A stretch of DNA of 60,211 nucleotides, from NCBI GenBank assembly GCA_042408665.1, contig JBHOQW010000194.1, positions 1 through 60,211 of the forward strand. The letters run 5' to 3'. Of this stretch, positions 49,923-57,606 are shown piece after piece. Position 1 is the first letter of the stretch. Every line of letters begins with the position of its first letter. The position numbers and the translations under genes are program-made. The stretch is from CAUJGQ01 sp042408665. GTDB lineage: Bacteria > Chloroflexota > Dehalococcoidia > CAUJGQ01. The notes below the pieces were generated by a model that saw only the letters and a program-made list of their open reading frames with translations, did not search any database and was not told the origin of the DNA.

Positions 49923-51205
49923 ACGATCGCTCCTGCCGCCCGCAGGGCGTCGCGTAGGGCCGCCACGTCCAGGTCCGGCAGTTCGCGGCCGGAGCGAACG
50001 GCGAGGGCGGCGGCGGTGCCGGCAGCCTCGCCGGTGGCCATACAGGCCGGGATCTCCTTGGTGGCGTGGTGCACGCGGTGGTCGACGGAGATGCACCGGC
50101 CGGCCACGATCAGGTTGCGCAGCCGTTGCGGGAGCAGGCTGCGGTATGGGATGTCGTACGTGGCGCCGTACTTGGTCCAGTGGCCGGTGCGCGCCACGGC
50201 GTCCGGGAACCGGCGGTTGAGGTCCTCCCGCGCCAGCACGTAGCGGCCCTGGAGCCGCCGCGACTCCGTGATGCCGAGCTGGGTGGCCACGTCGGTGACG
50301 TACGCCCGCTCAAAGCCGGGCACCGAGGCCCGCAGCCGCCCGGCGGCGCGCGCGGCCTCGCGCCGGCAGGCGACCTCCGCCCAGGTCAGGTCCTCCGGTG
50401 AGGTGGGGTCGATGCGCCGCTCCACCCGGCCCTCGCCGCCCCAGGTGACCAGGACGCGCCCGTCGCCCAGGGTACGGAAGAACAGCCGTCCCAGGCCCGG
50501 CGCTTCCTCCAGGCGCTGCACGTTGGCCATCCGGAACCAAAGCCAGGGATGGACCGTCTCGCGCTCGTACGATTCACCGGCCGCGGCGAAGAGGTCACCG
50601 TCGCCGGTCGCGTCCACCACCATGCGCGGGCGGATCGCCTGCCGTCCCGCCTTGCTCTCAACGAGCACGGCCGTGATACGCCCGTCCTCGACCAGGGTGC
50701 CGGCCACCCACGTGTGGAAGCGGAGATGAACGCCGGCCTCGGTGACCATATCGTCGGCCGCGAGCTTGAACGCCTCCGGGTCGAAGGCCACCGAGTAGCG
50801 CACGCGGTGCGGGCCGGAGCCCCACACGAGGCCCCAGCGGCGGGCGTGCTCCACCAGCTTCTCGTCCGGGCTGTTCCAGTCCTGCGGGCGCGGGTAGACG
50901 GCGGCGCCGCGCCGGTCCAGCCGTTCCACCAGTTCCTGGCAGAGGCCGGCCACGACCTGCGTGCCGGCGCCGTCGTCCAGCGTCAGCAGCAGGATGATCA
51001 GCCCGCCTGTGGCCAGCCCACCCAGGTAGCCGTACCGCTCGACGAGCATCGTCTGCGCGCCGGCGCGCGCCGCCGCGACCGCCGCGGCCAGCCCGGCCGC
51101 GCCGCCGCCAGCCACCAGCACGTCCGGTTCCGCGATCACCGGTACCGTCCGGGCTGGCTCCCGGACCACGGTGCGCTTTCTGGACCGAGGCGGACGGCTC
51201 GCCAT
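49919..51205 (-). CDS. FAD-dependent oxidoreductase
   Basis: A 428-residue flavoprotein of the FAD_oxidored family. EPDVLVAGGGAAGLAAAVAAARAGAQTMLVERYGYLGGLATGG is the dinucleotide-binding fold; RPRMVVDATGDGDLFAAAG, GRYVLAREDLN, PYRSLLPQRLRNLIVAGRCISVDHRVHHATKEIPACMATGEAAGTAAALAV are typical late blocks. Substrate is unknown. ATG at 51205 follows GGAG. A -10-like TATAAC is at 51265-51260 on the minus strand. It is translationally coupled to the PHP gene. The first 30 residues are basic and Ser/Pro-rich, not a clear signal peptide. Confidence 0.82.
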   Translation of the reverse strand: MASRPPRSRKRTVVREPARTVPVIAEPDVLVAGGGAAGLAAAVAAARAGAQTMLVERYGYLGGLATGGLIILLLTLDDGAGTQVVAGLCQELVERLDRRGAAVYPRPQDWNSPDEKLVEHARRWGLVWGSGPHRVRYSVAFDPEAFKLAADDMVTEAGVHLRFHTWVAGTLVEDGRITAVLVESKAGRQAIRPRMVVDATGDGDLFAAAGESYERETVHPWLWFRMANVQRLEEAPGLGRLFFRTLGDGRVLVTWGGEGRVERRIDPTSPEDLTWAEVACRREAARAAGRLRASVPGFERAYVTDVATQLGITESRRLQGRYVLAREDLNRRFPDAVARTGHWTKYGATYDIPYRSLLPQRLRNLIVAGRCISVDHRVHHATKEIPACMATGEAAGTAAALAVRSGRELPDLDVAALRDALRAAGAIV

Positions 51206-51373
51206 CGTGGATCTCCGGGCGCGGTCGGCCGCCACCGGCCGTATGTCCCCGCCGAGAAGGTTATACCCCACGCCGGCAATAACACAGAGGGGGTCAGACC
51301 GGGAATGATGCTACCCGTGCTGGCCGGCGCGTCGTGTTCACCGTGCGCTGAGGCTGCCGCACGGGGCCGGCGC

Positions 51374-51402
51374 TGGACAGCCGGCGCCGCTGGTGCTACC
51401 GT
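51374..51402 (+). promoter_or_regulatory. Possible promoter of the thiamine operon
   Basis: TGGACA (51374-51379, five of six to consensus), a 17-base spacer and TACCGT (51397-51402). It would start the RNA just before the leader hairpin at 51418-51440. Confidence 0.35.
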
Positions 51403-51417
51403 GAGGCTGGATGGACA

Positions 51418-51440
51418 GGCCGTGGCCCAGGGCCACGGCC
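51418..51440 (+). other. Stable hairpin in front of the TPP riboswitch
   Basis: GGCCGTGGCC - CAG - GGCCACGGCC, a perfect 10-bp stem ending 6 bases before the aptamer. It may cap the leader RNA or be part of the riboswitch folding. Not part of the conserved THI box. Confidence 0.5.
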
Positions 51441-51446
51441 GGCGAC

Positions 51447-51540
51447 AAACGGGAGCTCGGGCGAGCCGGGCTGAGAGGGCGACCGCACCCGTCGCCGACC
51501 GTCGAACCTGACCCGGGTAATGCCGGCGTAGGGACGATAG
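51447..51540 (+). promoter_or_regulatory. TPP riboswitch (THI box)
   Basis: All conserved parts of the thiamine pyrophosphate aptamer are present in order: GGGAGC with GCCGGGCTGAGAGG (51451-51478, HMP-binding arm), the variable P3 extension GGCGAC...GTCGCC, GTCGAACCTGA (51501-51511) and GGGTAATGCCGGCGTAGGGA (51515-51534, pyrophosphate arm). It precedes thiG and should lower operon expression when TPP is high. Confidence 0.93.
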
Positions 51541-51555
51541 CCGGAGGTAGGATGC

Positions 51556-51580
51556 CGCGCCCCGGCCCCGCCGGGGCGCG
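51556..51580 (+). terminator. Expression-platform hairpin of the TPP riboswitch
   Basis: CGCGCCCCGG - CCCCG - CCGGGGCGCG, a perfect 10-bp stem 15 bases after the aptamer, followed by TTGCCTT. It is likely the riboswitch terminator; the thiG Shine-Dalgarno (GGAGGT, 51604-51609) is outside it, so control by termination is more likely than by masking the start. Confidence 0.6.
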
Positions 51581-51616
51581 TTGCCTTCCCGCCCAGCCCC
51601 CGCGGAGGTACCGCAC

Positions 51617-52393
51617 ATGGCCGACGAACTCGTGATCGGCGGGAAGCGCTTCACCTCGCGCCTGATGCTCGGCACCGGCAAGTACCGCTCCATGGAGGAG
51701 CAGAACGCCGCCATCGAGGCGTCCGGCTGCGAGATCATCACCGTCGCCATTCGCCGCCTCAACCTGGACAACCCGAACGAAAAGACGTTGCTCGATTACA
51801 TCGACTGGACACGCTACCAGATCCTGCCCAACACCGCCGGCGCCCGCACGGCCGAGGAGGCGATCTTTACCGCCCGCCTGGCGCGCGAGCTGACCGGCTC
51901 CAACTGGATCAAGGTCGAGGTGCAGCCGGACCCCACCTCCCTGCTGCCCGACCCGATCGACACCCTGCGCGCCTGTGAGACGCTGGTGCGCGAGGGGTTC
52001 GTGGTGTTGCCGTACATCGGCGCCGACCCCATCCTCGCGAAGCGGCTGGAGGAGATCGGCTGCGCTACGGTGATGCCGCTCGGCTCCCCCATTGGCTCCG
52101 GGCAGGGCATCCTCACCCTGGACGAGATCAAGCTGATCATCGCTCAGGCCAGGGTGCCGGTGGTGGTGGACGCTGGCCTTGGTGTCCCTTCCGACGCCGC
52201 CTTGGCGATGGAGATCGGCGCCGATGCCGTGCTCATCAACACGGCCATCGCCCAGTCCGGCAACCCGGCGATGATGGCGCGTGCCATGAGGCTGGCCGTG
52301 GAGGCCGGCCGCCTGGCCTACCTCGCCGGGCGCATGCCCAAGCGCGAGTTCGCCGTGCCGAGCAGCCCGATGGAGGGCGTGGTCACCCGCTGA
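51617..52393 (+). CDS. thiG: Thiazole synthase
   Basis: Forms the thiazole ring from DXP, dehydroglycine and ThiS thiocarboxylate. The 258-residue TIM-barrel shows RFTSRLMLGTGKYRSMEEQ, ITVAIRRLNL, NTAGARTAEEAIFTARLARE, WIKVEVQPDP with Lys99 as the likely Schiff-base lysine, GSPIGSGQGI, and VPVVVDAGLGVPSDAALAMEIGADAVLINTAIAQSGNPAMMARA. ATG at 51617 after GGAGGT. First gene after the riboswitch. Confidence 0.96.
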   Translation: MADELVIGGKRFTSRLMLGTGKYRSMEEQNAAIEASGCEIITVAIRRLNLDNPNEKTLLDYIDWTRYQILPNTAGARTAEEAIFTARLARELTGSNWIKVEVQPDPTSLLPDPIDTLRACETLVREGFVVLPYIGADPILAKRLEEIGCATVMPLGSPIGSGQGILTLDEIKLIIAQARVPVVVDAGLGVPSDAALAMEIGADAVLINTAIAQSGNPAMMARAMRLAVEAGRLAYLAGRMPKREFAVPSSPMEGVVTR

Positions 52394-52429
52394 CCGGGCG
52401 CCGCGCCGAATGCCCAAGGAGCCGGGGCC

Positions 52430-53077
52430 GTGCACACCGTTGCACCGCCGCGCCTGATGCTGGTCACCGATCGCCGCCTTTGCCCCGTGGACCGCCTGCC
52501 GGCCCTTGCCGCCCAGGTGGTGGGGCACGGCGTCGACGCCGTGCAACTGCGGGAGAAGGACCTGCCGTCCGACGCGCTGCTGGCGCTGGCGCGCGCCCTG
52601 CGCGCGGCGATCGGCGACCGCGCCCTCCTGTTCGTCAACGGCGATGTGGACGTGGCGCTGGCGGCGGGCGCCGACGGCGTCCAGCTCGGTGAGAAGGCGA
52701 TGTCGGTGGCAGAGGCGCGGCGCCGTGCCGGCGGGCGGCTGCTCATCGGCCGCTCGGTGCACGACGTCGCTGGGGCGGTAGCGGCCGAGCAGGCCGGGGC
52801 GGACCTGCTTATCGCCGGCACGGTCTACCCCAGCCGCTCCCATCCCGGCAGCGTGGGCGCCGGGCCGGAGCTGATCCGACGCATCGTGGCGGCGGTGCAC
52901 GTGCCGGTGCTGGGCATCGGCGGCATCACCCAGGAGAACGCGACCGCGGTCATCGCGGCGGGCGCGGCAGGGGTGGCCGTGATCTCCGCCATCCTGGCGG
53001 CGCCGGACCCGGCCCGCGCCGCCGCCGAGCTGCGCGCCGCCGTCGAGGCCGCGGCCGCTGTGGGACAACAGACATGA
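52430..53077 (+). CDS. tenI: Thiazole tautomerase TenI (ThiE-like fold)
   Basis: Belongs to the ThiE/TenI family and best fits TenI, which aromatises the thiazole product of ThiG. The distinguishing features are FVNGDVDVAL (NG in place of the ND of ThiE) and LLIGRSVHDVAGAVAAEQAGADLLIAGTVYPS, where the His111 after GRSV corresponds to the His implicated in TenI catalysis; the ThiE pyrophosphate-site pattern is missing. Length 215, GTG start after AAGGAG. Located directly between thiG and thiS. A true ThiE is encoded three genes downstream. Confidence 0.82.
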   Translation: MHTVAPPRLMLVTDRRLCPVDRLPALAAQVVGHGVDAVQLREKDLPSDALLALARALRAAIGDRALLFVNGDVDVALAAGADGVQLGEKAMSVAEARRRAGGRLLIGRSVHDVAGAVAAEQAGADLLIAGTVYPSRSHPGSVGAGPELIRRIVAAVHVPVLGIGGITQENATAVIAAGAAGVAVISAILAAPDPARAAAELRAAVEAAAAVGQQT

Positions 53078-53277
53078 TTCGTGTGACCATCAACGGGCGA
53101 CCGCGCGAGTTCGAGCGCGAGATGCCGCTGCCGGAACTGATCAAACGGCTGGAGATCACCCATCCGCGCATCGCCGTGGCCCATAACGGCGTGGTGCTGC
53201 GCCAGGACGAGCACGCCGCTACCGTGGTGCGCGACGGCGACACGCTCGAGATCGTGCGCATGGTGGGCGGCGGGTAG
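53074..53277 (+). CDS. thiS: Sulfur carrier protein ThiS
   Basis: Carries sulfur as a C-terminal thiocarboxylate to ThiG. 67 residues, ubiquitin-like, MIRVTINGRPREFEREMPLPELIKRL, RIAVAHNGVVLRQDEHAATVVRDGDTLEIVRMVGGG, ending in the required Gly-Gly. ATG overlaps the tenI stop (ATGA). The adenylating enzyme ThiF is not in the window. Confidence 0.95.
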   Translation: MIRVTINGRPREFEREMPLPELIKRLEITHPRIAVAHNGVVLRQDEHAATVVRDGDTLEIVRMVGGG

Positions 53278-53316
53278 CGCCCGGCGACCGCGGCGGAGCC
53301 CGGGAGGAAACGAGCG

Positions 53317-54501
53317 ATGGTGACTTCCACGGATGTGGCGGTGGTGGGCGGCGGTGTGGTGGGCTGCGCCGTAGCCTGGTGTCTGGCGCGGGAAGGGGTA
53401 CCCGTCAGCCTGTTCGAGCGCGGCGCGCTGGGCGGCGAGGCCTCCGGCGTCTCGGCCGGCATCCTCGCCCCCTTGGCCGAATCGGCCACACCCGGACCGT
53501 TCGTGGAGCTGGCGCTGGCCGGCCTGCGCGCCTTCGACGAAGAGTTGGAGGCGTTGCGCGAGACCTCCGGTTTGGACCCCGAGTACCGCCGCTGCGGCGT
53601 GCTGCGCCTGGCGATGGACGAGGCCGAGGTGCAAACGCTCCAGGAGGCCGCAGCCTGGCAGGCCAACGCGCACCTCGACCTGCGCTGGCTGGAGCCGCGG
53701 CAGGTCGCCGCGCTGGAGCCCGGCCTGGTGCCTTGTCGCGGCGCTCTCCTCTCGCCGCGTGAGGGGCACGTGCATCCGGGCCGCCTCACGCTGGCGCTGG
53801 CTACGGCCGCCGCCCGGTCCGGCGCCATCCTGCACGAGCAGAGCGCGCCCGTGCTGCCGTGGGTGGAGGGCGGTCGCCTGCAGGGGCTGCTCGTGAACGG
53901 CGAACGGCGCTCGTTTGGCACGGTGGTGCTGGCCGCCGGCGCCTGGAGCGGCGCCTGGGCGGCCCAGCTCGGCCTGCGCCTGCCGGTGCGGCCGGTGAAG
54001 GGGCAGATGCTGCTCGTCCGTGCGCTGCCGCCACCCGTGCGGCACATCGTGTTCTCCGGGCACAGCTACCTGGTGCCGCGCGCCGACGGCACGGTGTACG
54101 TCGGCGCCACGCAGGAGGAGGCCGGCTTTGACCACCGCGTGACGCTGGCGGCGGTACGGTCGCTGGCCGGCCACGCGGCGGCGCTGGCGCCCGCGCTGGC
54201 CGCCGCCGAGGTGACAGGGATGGGTGCCGGGTTGCGCCCGGGCAGCGCGGATGGCCTGCCCATCATCGGCCGGGTGCCGTGGATGGACAACCTGATCCTC
54301 GCCACCGGCCACTTCCGCAATGGGGTGCTGCTGAGCCTGATCACCGGCCGCTTGGTGGCAGCGCTGGTCAAAGGCCAGTCGCCGGAGCTACCCCTGGACA
54401 GCTTCAGCCCGGCCCGCTTTGGCGCCCTCACCCGCCGCGCTAGCCCTCACCCCCAGCCCCTCTCCCGCACGCGGGAGCGGGGTGGCCGAAGGCCGGGGTG
54501 A
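53317..54501 (+). CDS. thiO: Glycine oxidase ThiO, with repeat-derived tail
   Basis: Oxidises glycine to dehydroglycine for thiazole synthesis. FAD fold TDVAVVGGGVVGCAVAWCLAREGVPVSLFERG, GEASGVSAGILAPLAE, EGHVHPGRLTLALATAA, VVLAAGAWSGAWAAQLG, PVRPVKGQMLLVR and LRPGSADGLPIIGRVPWMDNLILATGHFRNGVLLSLITGRLVAAL. The last 20 residues (ASPHPQPLSRTRERGGRRPG) are encoded by a REP-like repeat and are Arg-rich, unlike the family. ATG after GGGAGGA. Confidence 0.93.
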   Translation: MVTSTDVAVVGGGVVGCAVAWCLAREGVPVSLFERGALGGEASGVSAGILAPLAESATPGPFVELALAGLRAFDEELEALRETSGLDPEYRRCGVLRLAMDEAEVQTLQEAAAWQANAHLDLRWLEPRQVAALEPGLVPCRGALLSPREGHVHPGRLTLALATAAARSGAILHEQSAPVLPWVEGGRLQGLLVNGERRSFGTVVLAAGAWSGAWAAQLGLRLPVRPVKGQMLLVRALPPPVRHIVFSGHSYLVPRADGTVYVGATQEEAGFDHRVTLAAVRSLAGHAAALAPALAAAEVTGMGAGLRPGSADGLPIIGRVPWMDNLILATGHFRNGVLLSLITGRLVAALVKGQSPELPLDSFSPARFGALTRRASPHPQPLSRTRERGGRRPG

Positions 54502-54524
54502 GGGCTTGGGCCGGGGGTGAGGGC
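54443..54524. repeat. REP-like palindromic element, copy 2 (thiO 3' end)
   Basis: Outer inverted repeat GCCCTCACCCC (54443-54453) and GGGGTGAGGGC (54495-54505), inner hairpin CTCCCGC-AC-GCGGGAG (54462-54477), and a further GGGGGTGAGGGCC to 54524. The part 54478-54505 matches copy 1 (47022-47049) at 27 of 28 bases. Confidence 0.75.
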
Positions 54525-54574
54525 CGGTCCAGCGCGGATGAGGCCGGATCGGTGAGAGTTGCTGGGAGGTGACG

Positions 54575-55231
54575 ATGTCCCTGGAGCTCGCCAGCCGCGC
54601 CCGCTGGGACCTGTACGTGATCACCGACGAGCGGCTGAGCGGCCGCTCACACGAGGAGCAGGCGCGCGCGGCGCTGGCCGGTGGCGCCGGCATCATCCAG
54701 CTTCGCGACAAGACGGCCACCACGCGCCAGCTGTACGAGGCGGCGCTGGCCCTGCGGGAGATGACGCGGGCCGCCGGCGCCCTGCTGATCATCAACGACC
54801 GCGTGGACATCGCCCTAGCCGCCGACGCGGACGGCGTGCACGTCGGTCCGGATGACCTGCCCGTAGCGGTAGCCCGGCGGCTACTGCCCGGGCGCATCGT
54901 GGGCGCCTCGGCCGGCACGGTGGAGGAGGCGGTGGCCGCCGAGCGTGACGGCGCCGATTACCTGGGCGTGGGCGCCATCTACGAGGCCCGCGGCAGCAAG
55001 GCCGATGCCGGCCCGCCGGTAGGGCCGGAGCGCATCACGCAGATCCGCGCCGCGGTGCGGCTGCCCATCGTCGGCATCGGCGGCATCAAGGCGGACAACG
55101 CCGCGCCGGTGATCACTGCCGGGGCCGACGGTGTGGCGGTGATCACCGGCGTAGTGGCCGCGCCCGACATCGCCGCCGCCGCCCGCGCGCTGCTGGCCGT
55201 GGTGCAGGCCGCCAAGCGGGCGGCGCGGTGA
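54575..55231 (+). CDS. thiE: Thiamine-phosphate synthase
   Basis: Couples HMP-PP with thiazole phosphate to thiamine phosphate. WDLYVITDERLSGRSHEEQARAALAGGAGIIQLRDKTATTR, LLIINDRVDIALAADADGVHVGPDDLPV (ND and the Asp motifs), VGASAGTVEEAVAAERDGADYLGVGAIYEARGSKADAGPPVGPERI and VGIGGIKADNA are typical ThiE. Length 218; the ATG at 54575 follows GGGAGGT. A GTG two codons upstream is possible. Confidence 0.93.
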   Translation: MSLELASRARWDLYVITDERLSGRSHEEQARAALAGGAGIIQLRDKTATTRQLYEAALALREMTRAAGALLIINDRVDIALAADADGVHVGPDDLPVAVARRLLPGRIVGASAGTVEEAVAAERDGADYLGVGAIYEARGSKADAGPPVGPERITQIRAAVRLPIVGIGGIKADNAAPVITAGADGVAVITGVVAAPDIAAAARALLAVVQAAKRAAR

Positions 55232-55259
55232 CCCCGGCTTGCCGGGGTGGAACGGGCCA

Positions 55260-56261
55260 ATGCGCGTGCGGGACATCGGTGAGTTCGGTCTGATCGAGCG
55301 CATCGCCGCGCTGGCGGGGCGCGATGGCGGCGCGGTGATCGGCATCGGCGATGACACCGCGGTGCTGGACGTCGGCGGCCGTGGCCTGCTCCTGGCGACG
55401 ATCGACATCCAGGTGGAGGGGCGGCACTTCCGACGCGAGCGCATCGACCCTTTGCGCCTCGGGCGGCGCACGGCGGCCATCAACCTGAGCGACATCGGCG
55501 CCATGGGCGGTATGCCGCGCTGGGCGCTGGTATCGCTGGCGCTACCGCCGGAGCTGGCGGTGGCCTGGGTGGAGGAGCTGTACCGCGGTCTCACGGCGGA
55601 ACTCGAGCGGTTCGGGGCGGCGGTAGTGGGCGGCAACCTGTCCGGCTGCGAGCACATCGTCATCGACCTTGCCCTGCTGGGGGAAGCAGAGCGCGGGCGG
55701 GTGCTGCGCCGCGACGGCGCTCGGCCGGGCGACGTGATCCTGGTCACCGGCACGCTGGGCGCCTCGGCCGCCGGGCGGTTCGCGATGGACGCCGGGTTGG
55801 ACCCCGCTGATCCGCTGGTGGCGCCGCTGGTGGAGGCGCACCTAACGCCCACGCCGCGCGTTAGGGAGGGGCAGGCGGTGGCCGCCACCGGCCGGGCCAC
55901 GGCGGCCATCGACCTAAGCGACGGCCTGAGCAGCGACCTTGGCCACATCTGCGACGCCGCCGGCGTGGGCGCGGTGGTGGAGGCGGCGCGGCTGCCGATC
56001 CGCGCCGAGACGCGGGCGCTGGCGGCGCGGCTGGGGCTGGACCCCGTGGGGCTGGCGCTGGCGGGTGGCGAGGACTACGAGCTGCTGATCACCGCCCCAC
56101 CGGCGACGGTGCCCGAGCTCACGGCCGCGGTGCGCGCCGCAACCGGTGTTGCGCTCACCGCCGTGGGCGAGATCACCGCGGCCGCCGCCGGGCGGTGGCT
56201 GGTGCTTGACGGAGAGCGGGTACCGCTGGCGGCGGCCGGATGGGACCACTTCCGACGGTGA
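55260..56261 (+). CDS. thiL: Thiamine-monophosphate kinase
   Basis: Phosphorylates TMP to TPP, the end product sensed by the riboswitch. GEFGLIERIAALAG, GIGDDTAVLDV (metal-binding), VEGRHFRRERIDPLRLGRRTAAINLSDIGAMGGMPRWALVSLALP, VVGGNLSG, AAIDLSDGLSSDLGHICDAAGVGAVVEA and ALAGGEDYELLITAP. Length 333 from the ATG at 55260. The gap after thiE holds a small CCCCGG-CTTG-CCGGGG hairpin. Confidence 0.95.
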   Translation: MRVRDIGEFGLIERIAALAGRDGGAVIGIGDDTAVLDVGGRGLLLATIDIQVEGRHFRRERIDPLRLGRRTAAINLSDIGAMGGMPRWALVSLALPPELAVAWVEELYRGLTAELERFGAAVVGGNLSGCEHIVIDLALLGEAERGRVLRRDGARPGDVILVTGTLGASAAGRFAMDAGLDPADPLVAPLVEAHLTPTPRVREGQAVAATGRATAAIDLSDGLSSDLGHICDAAGVGAVVEAARLPIRAETRALAARLGLDPVGLALAGGEDYELLITAPPATVPELTAAVRAATGVALTAVGEITAAAAGRWLVLDGERVPLAAAGWDHFRR

Positions 56262-56287
56262 AGTCCCCACGTTTTCTGGAGGGCATC

Positions 56288-57094
56288 ATGCAACCTATCG
56301 CCAAGGCGTTGACCATCGCCGGCTCCGACAACAGCGGTGGCGCCGGTATCCAGGCGGACCTGAAGACCTTCACCGCCTTCGGTGTGTACGGCATGACCGC
56401 CATCACCGCCGTGACGGCGCAGAACACGCAGGGTGTGCTCGGCTTCGATGAGGTATCGCTGGACCTGATCGCGGCCCAGATCGACAGCGTCGTGAGCGAC
56501 ATCGGGGTGGATGCGGCCAAGACGGGGATGCTGGCCAGCGCCGCCATTGTGGCGCTGGTGGCGGACAAGGTGCGCGAGCACGGTATCACGAACCTGGTGG
56601 TGGACCCCGTGATGCGCGCCAAGAGCGGCGACCCGCTGCTGGCCGAGGACGCGCAAGAGGCAGTGCGCACGCTCTTGCTGCCGCGGGCGCTGGTGGTCAC
56701 GCCCAATGCCCCCGAGGCGGAGGCGCTTACCGGCCGGCGCATCGAGACCCTGGCGGACATGCGCGTCGCCGCCCGCGACCTGCACGCCATGGGCGTGCGC
56801 TGGGTGGTGGTGAAGGGGGGGCACCTGCCGTTTGAGGGCGACGCCGTGGACGTGGTGTACGACGGGCACGCGTTCACGGAGTTGCGCGCGCCCCGCTATC
56901 CGACGAAGAACACCCACGGCACCGGCTGCACCTTCTCCGCCGCCATCGCCGCCGGGCTGGCGAAAGGCCGGGAGCCGCTGGCCGCCATCGCGCGGGCCAA
57001 GGAGTACGTGAGCCGCGCCATCGAGACCGCCCTGGAGATCGGCCACGGCCACGGCCCCACCAACCACCTGGTGGGCGTCACCAGCGAGTGGTAA
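56288..57094 (+). CDS. thiD: Hydroxymethylpyrimidine/phosphomethylpyrimidine kinase
   Basis: Phosphorylates HMP and HMP-P to HMP-PP. ALTIAGSDNSGGAGIQADLKTFTAFGVYGMTAITAVTAQNT, DIGVDAAKTGMLASAAIVALVADKV, VVDPVMRAKSGDPLLAEDA, TPNAPEAEALTGRRIETLADMRVAARDLHAMGVRWVVVKGGHLP and NTHGTGCTFSAAIAAGLAKG. Length 268, ATG after GGAGGG. No fused ThiE or TenA domain. Last gene of the operon. Confidence 0.96.
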   Translation: MQPIAKALTIAGSDNSGGAGIQADLKTFTAFGVYGMTAITAVTAQNTQGVLGFDEVSLDLIAAQIDSVVSDIGVDAAKTGMLASAAIVALVADKVREHGITNLVVDPVMRAKSGDPLLAEDAQEAVRTLLLPRALVVTPNAPEAEALTGRRIETLADMRVAARDLHAMGVRWVVVKGGHLPFEGDAVDVVYDGHAFTELRAPRYPTKNTHGTGCTFSAAIAAGLAKGREPLAAIARAKEYVSRAIETALEIGHGHGPTNHLVGVTSEW

Positions 57095-57099
57095 CGCCA

Positions 57100-57130
57100 G
57101 CGTGGGCCGGCACCAAGGGCCGGCCCACGC
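57100..57130. terminator. Bidirectional terminator hairpin after thiD
   Basis: GCGTGGGCCGGC - ACCAAGG - GCCGGCCCACGC, a perfect 12-bp stem just after the thiD stop and before the convergent small membrane protein gene. Confidence 0.7.
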
Positions 57131-57169
57131 CCCACGCTTCGGCCTGGGGCATAGGGGTAAGGCCTTGGC

Positions 57170-57379
57170 TCAGGCTTCCTGCTCGTGCTTGGGCCGGCCG
57201 TAGTTGGGATCCATCGGCAGCTCGGTGCTACCGGTGATCAGCCAGGCTAGCAGCCACAAACCGAGCGCCCCGATGCCGACGGTGAGGAAGAGGGCCGCCA
57301 TCAGGAAGGCGCCGTCGTCGCCTTTAATCGTTGGTGTCTTGAACAGCAGCCATTGCGCGAGGTGCGCCAGCTCGCCCAT
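57170..57379 (-). CDS. Small single-helix membrane protein, unknown function
   Basis: A 69-residue protein with a hydrophobic region (about residues 26-49, AFLMAALFLTVGIGALGLWLLAWLI) and a short acidic, charged C-terminus (PMDPNYGRPKHEQEA). No family recognised. A -10 TATAGT lies on the minus strand at 57421-57416 without a strong -35. It stands alone between two plus-strand operons. Confidence 0.55.
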   Translation of the reverse strand: MGELAHLAQWLLFKTPTIKGDDGAFLMAALFLTVGIGALGLWLLAWLITGSTELPMDPNYGRPKHEQEA

Positions 57380-57501
57380 GCCCGTCCTCCCAGTGCCCGC
57401 CGTCCTGTGTCTTCCACTATACGGTCGTCGCGTTGTTCGTGCCAGCCGTCACGAGCCGGCGTCGCGAGCCGTCAGCGGTGGCCAAGGTTCGGGATAGCGC
57501 C

Positions 57502-57530
57502 TTGTCCCGCCCTTGGCGAGCTGATACACT
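57502..57530 (+). promoter_or_regulatory. Promoter of the ABC exporter operon
   Basis: TTGTCC (57502-57507), a 17-base spacer and TACACT (57525-57530), about 75 bases before the first permease GTG. Confidence 0.6.
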
Positions 57531-57606
57531 CCCCGCCTGGCGAGCCGGGCCCCCTCCTGGCCCCATGACGTGGGACGGGGCGGTTTCCCTGCCTTGGAGG
57601 CGTGCA

